Part shown: one piece after another, positions 14,191 through 14,897 of the stretch | Position numbering within the stretch: the first letter of the stretch is position 1 | Layout of the letters: each line of letters starts with the position of its first letter | Assembly: GCA_024404215.1 (NCBI GenBank) | Contig: JAKSQI010000020.1 | Location: 1-14,897, forward strand | DNA from: Oscillospiraceae bacterium | Lineage (GTDB): Bacteria; Bacillota; Clostridia; Oscillospirales; Oscillospiraceae | Direction: 5' to 3' | DNA length: 14,897 bases | The notes under the pieces: generated by a model | Databases searched by the model: none | Seen by the model: the letters and a program-made list of their open reading frames with translations, nothing else | Told to the model about the DNA's origin: nothing | Translations under genes and position numbers: made by a program

Positions 14191-14897
14191 ATGGAAAACC
14201 GTAAATACTCTTCCGTTTCCCGCCCCGTTAAGCTTTTGACCGCTGTCACCGCCGTGGCAGTCGTTCTGGCCATACTGGCCGTACTGGTGCTCCACGCCCT
14301 CCCTGTCGGTTCTTTGGAATTTGACATGACCGCTAACGAGCTTTACTCCGTCACCCCCCTGACCAAAAGCAAGCTGGCTGCCCTGACCGACTTCCTGGAG
14401 GTTCGGGTATTCGCCAGTGAAAGCTCTCTGGACGAGCATTTGGTCAAATTCCTTAACCGCTACGACAAGCTGTCAGACAAGGTCTCCGTCACTTATATTG
14501 ACTCCGTAAAGGAGCCTGCCAAAATGTCTGAGTACGGCGGTGAGGATAACTCCATTCAGGTCTGCAATACCGCTACCGCGGCTGTTTCCTCCTTTGCCAT
14601 TTCCGGCTTTGAGGGACAGGATGCCGCTGCCCTGCTCTACGACTATTCCTACTACTACATGTATGGTCAGCTGAATTTGTCCTCCTTTGACGCAGAAGGC
14701 CGTTTGGCCTCCGCCATTGATGCCGTCACCGGAGCCCAGCAGCGCACCATTTACTATACCACCGGCCACGGGGAAACCACCATGGCCTCCTCTCTGACCC
14801 TGCTTTTGAACAAAGCCAATTATCGTCAGGCCACAGTTGAACTGCTGACGGCAGGAGGTATCCCCGAGGACTGCGACCTGCTGATTATCAATGCCCC
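14191..14897 (+). CDS. GldG-like auxiliary protein of ABC export system (3' end outside window)
   Basis: The frame is open for 235 codons to the right edge. AGGAGGTG lies directly after the permease stop and a few bases before the ATG. An N-terminal membrane anchor (about 14-35) is followed by an extracytoplasmic domain. EFDMTANELYSVTPLTKSKL (43-62) matches the usual Asp-x-Thr-x-x-x-x-Tyr-Ser start of the ABC_transp_aux/GldG family, and TTGHGE (190-195) and CDLLIINAP (about 227-235) are further family marks. These proteins sit outside the membrane with a GldF-type permease; their biochemical role is not settled. The missing 3' part should hold the rest of the domain and a C-terminal membrane segment. 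Confidence 0.88.
   Translation, partial: MENRKYSSVSRPVKLLTAVTAVAVVLAILAVLVLHALPVGSLEFDMTANELYSVTPLTKSKLAALTDFLEVRVFASESSLDEHLVKFLNRYDKLSDKVSVTYIDSVKEPAKMSEYGGEDNSIQVCNTATAAVSSFAISGFEGQDAAALLYDYSYYYMYGQLNLSSFDAEGRLASAIDAVTGAQQRTIYYTTGHGETTMASSLTLLLNKANYRQATVELLTAGGIPEDCDLLIINA

Overview
The window looks like a chromosomal segment from a low-to-mid GC Firmicute, most likely a gut-type Clostridia (Oscillospirales-like). This rests on a perfect CIRCE element, a NiaR (YrxA-type) niacin repressor with a Firmicutes-style operator, strong GGAGG ribosome binding sites, sigma-A type promoters and many Rho-independent terminators. The genus is inference. I see no phage, insertion sequence, CRISPR array, tRNA or rRNA.

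Layout. (1) 1-1879, plus strand: the 3' two thirds of an IMP dehydrogenase gene of the Tritrichomonas foetus type, a strong terminator, then a Sir2 family deacylase whose ribosome binding site lies directly behind that terminator. (2) 1880-2176: a convergent gap with two long hairpins. (3) 2177-6034, minus strand: htpG (Hsp90) under a CIRCE operator, an orphan PTS EIIC-like (PfoR-family) membrane protein, and niaR. The EIIC-like gene has its own promoter overlapped by a palindrome that matches a NiaR operator, which makes it a candidate niacin transporter. (4) 6204-6896, plus strand: a YczE-like membrane protein divergent from niaR. (5) 6944-7948, minus strand: a uroporphyrinogen decarboxylase/corrinoid methyltransferase family protein. 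(6) 8138-10802, minus strand: a probable operon of an XRE-type regulator, lepA (EF-4) and a small membrane zinc-ribbon protein. (7) 11008-11247, minus strand: secG, divergent from (8) tatD on the plus strand at 11377. (9) 12226-14897, plus strand: a GldA/GldF/GldG-like ABC export operon (ATPase, ABC-2 permease, auxiliary protein). The last gene runs off the window. The ATPase carries a C-terminal tail that looks like a degenerate duplicate of its own internal segment.

Most genes are housekeeping (purine synthesis, chaperone, translation factor, secretion). The points that most deserve follow-up are the niaR/EIIC pair, the protozoan-like IMP dehydrogenase, the terminator just ahead of the sirtuin start, and the internal duplication in the ABC ATPase. 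No clearly new defence or mobile system is visible.
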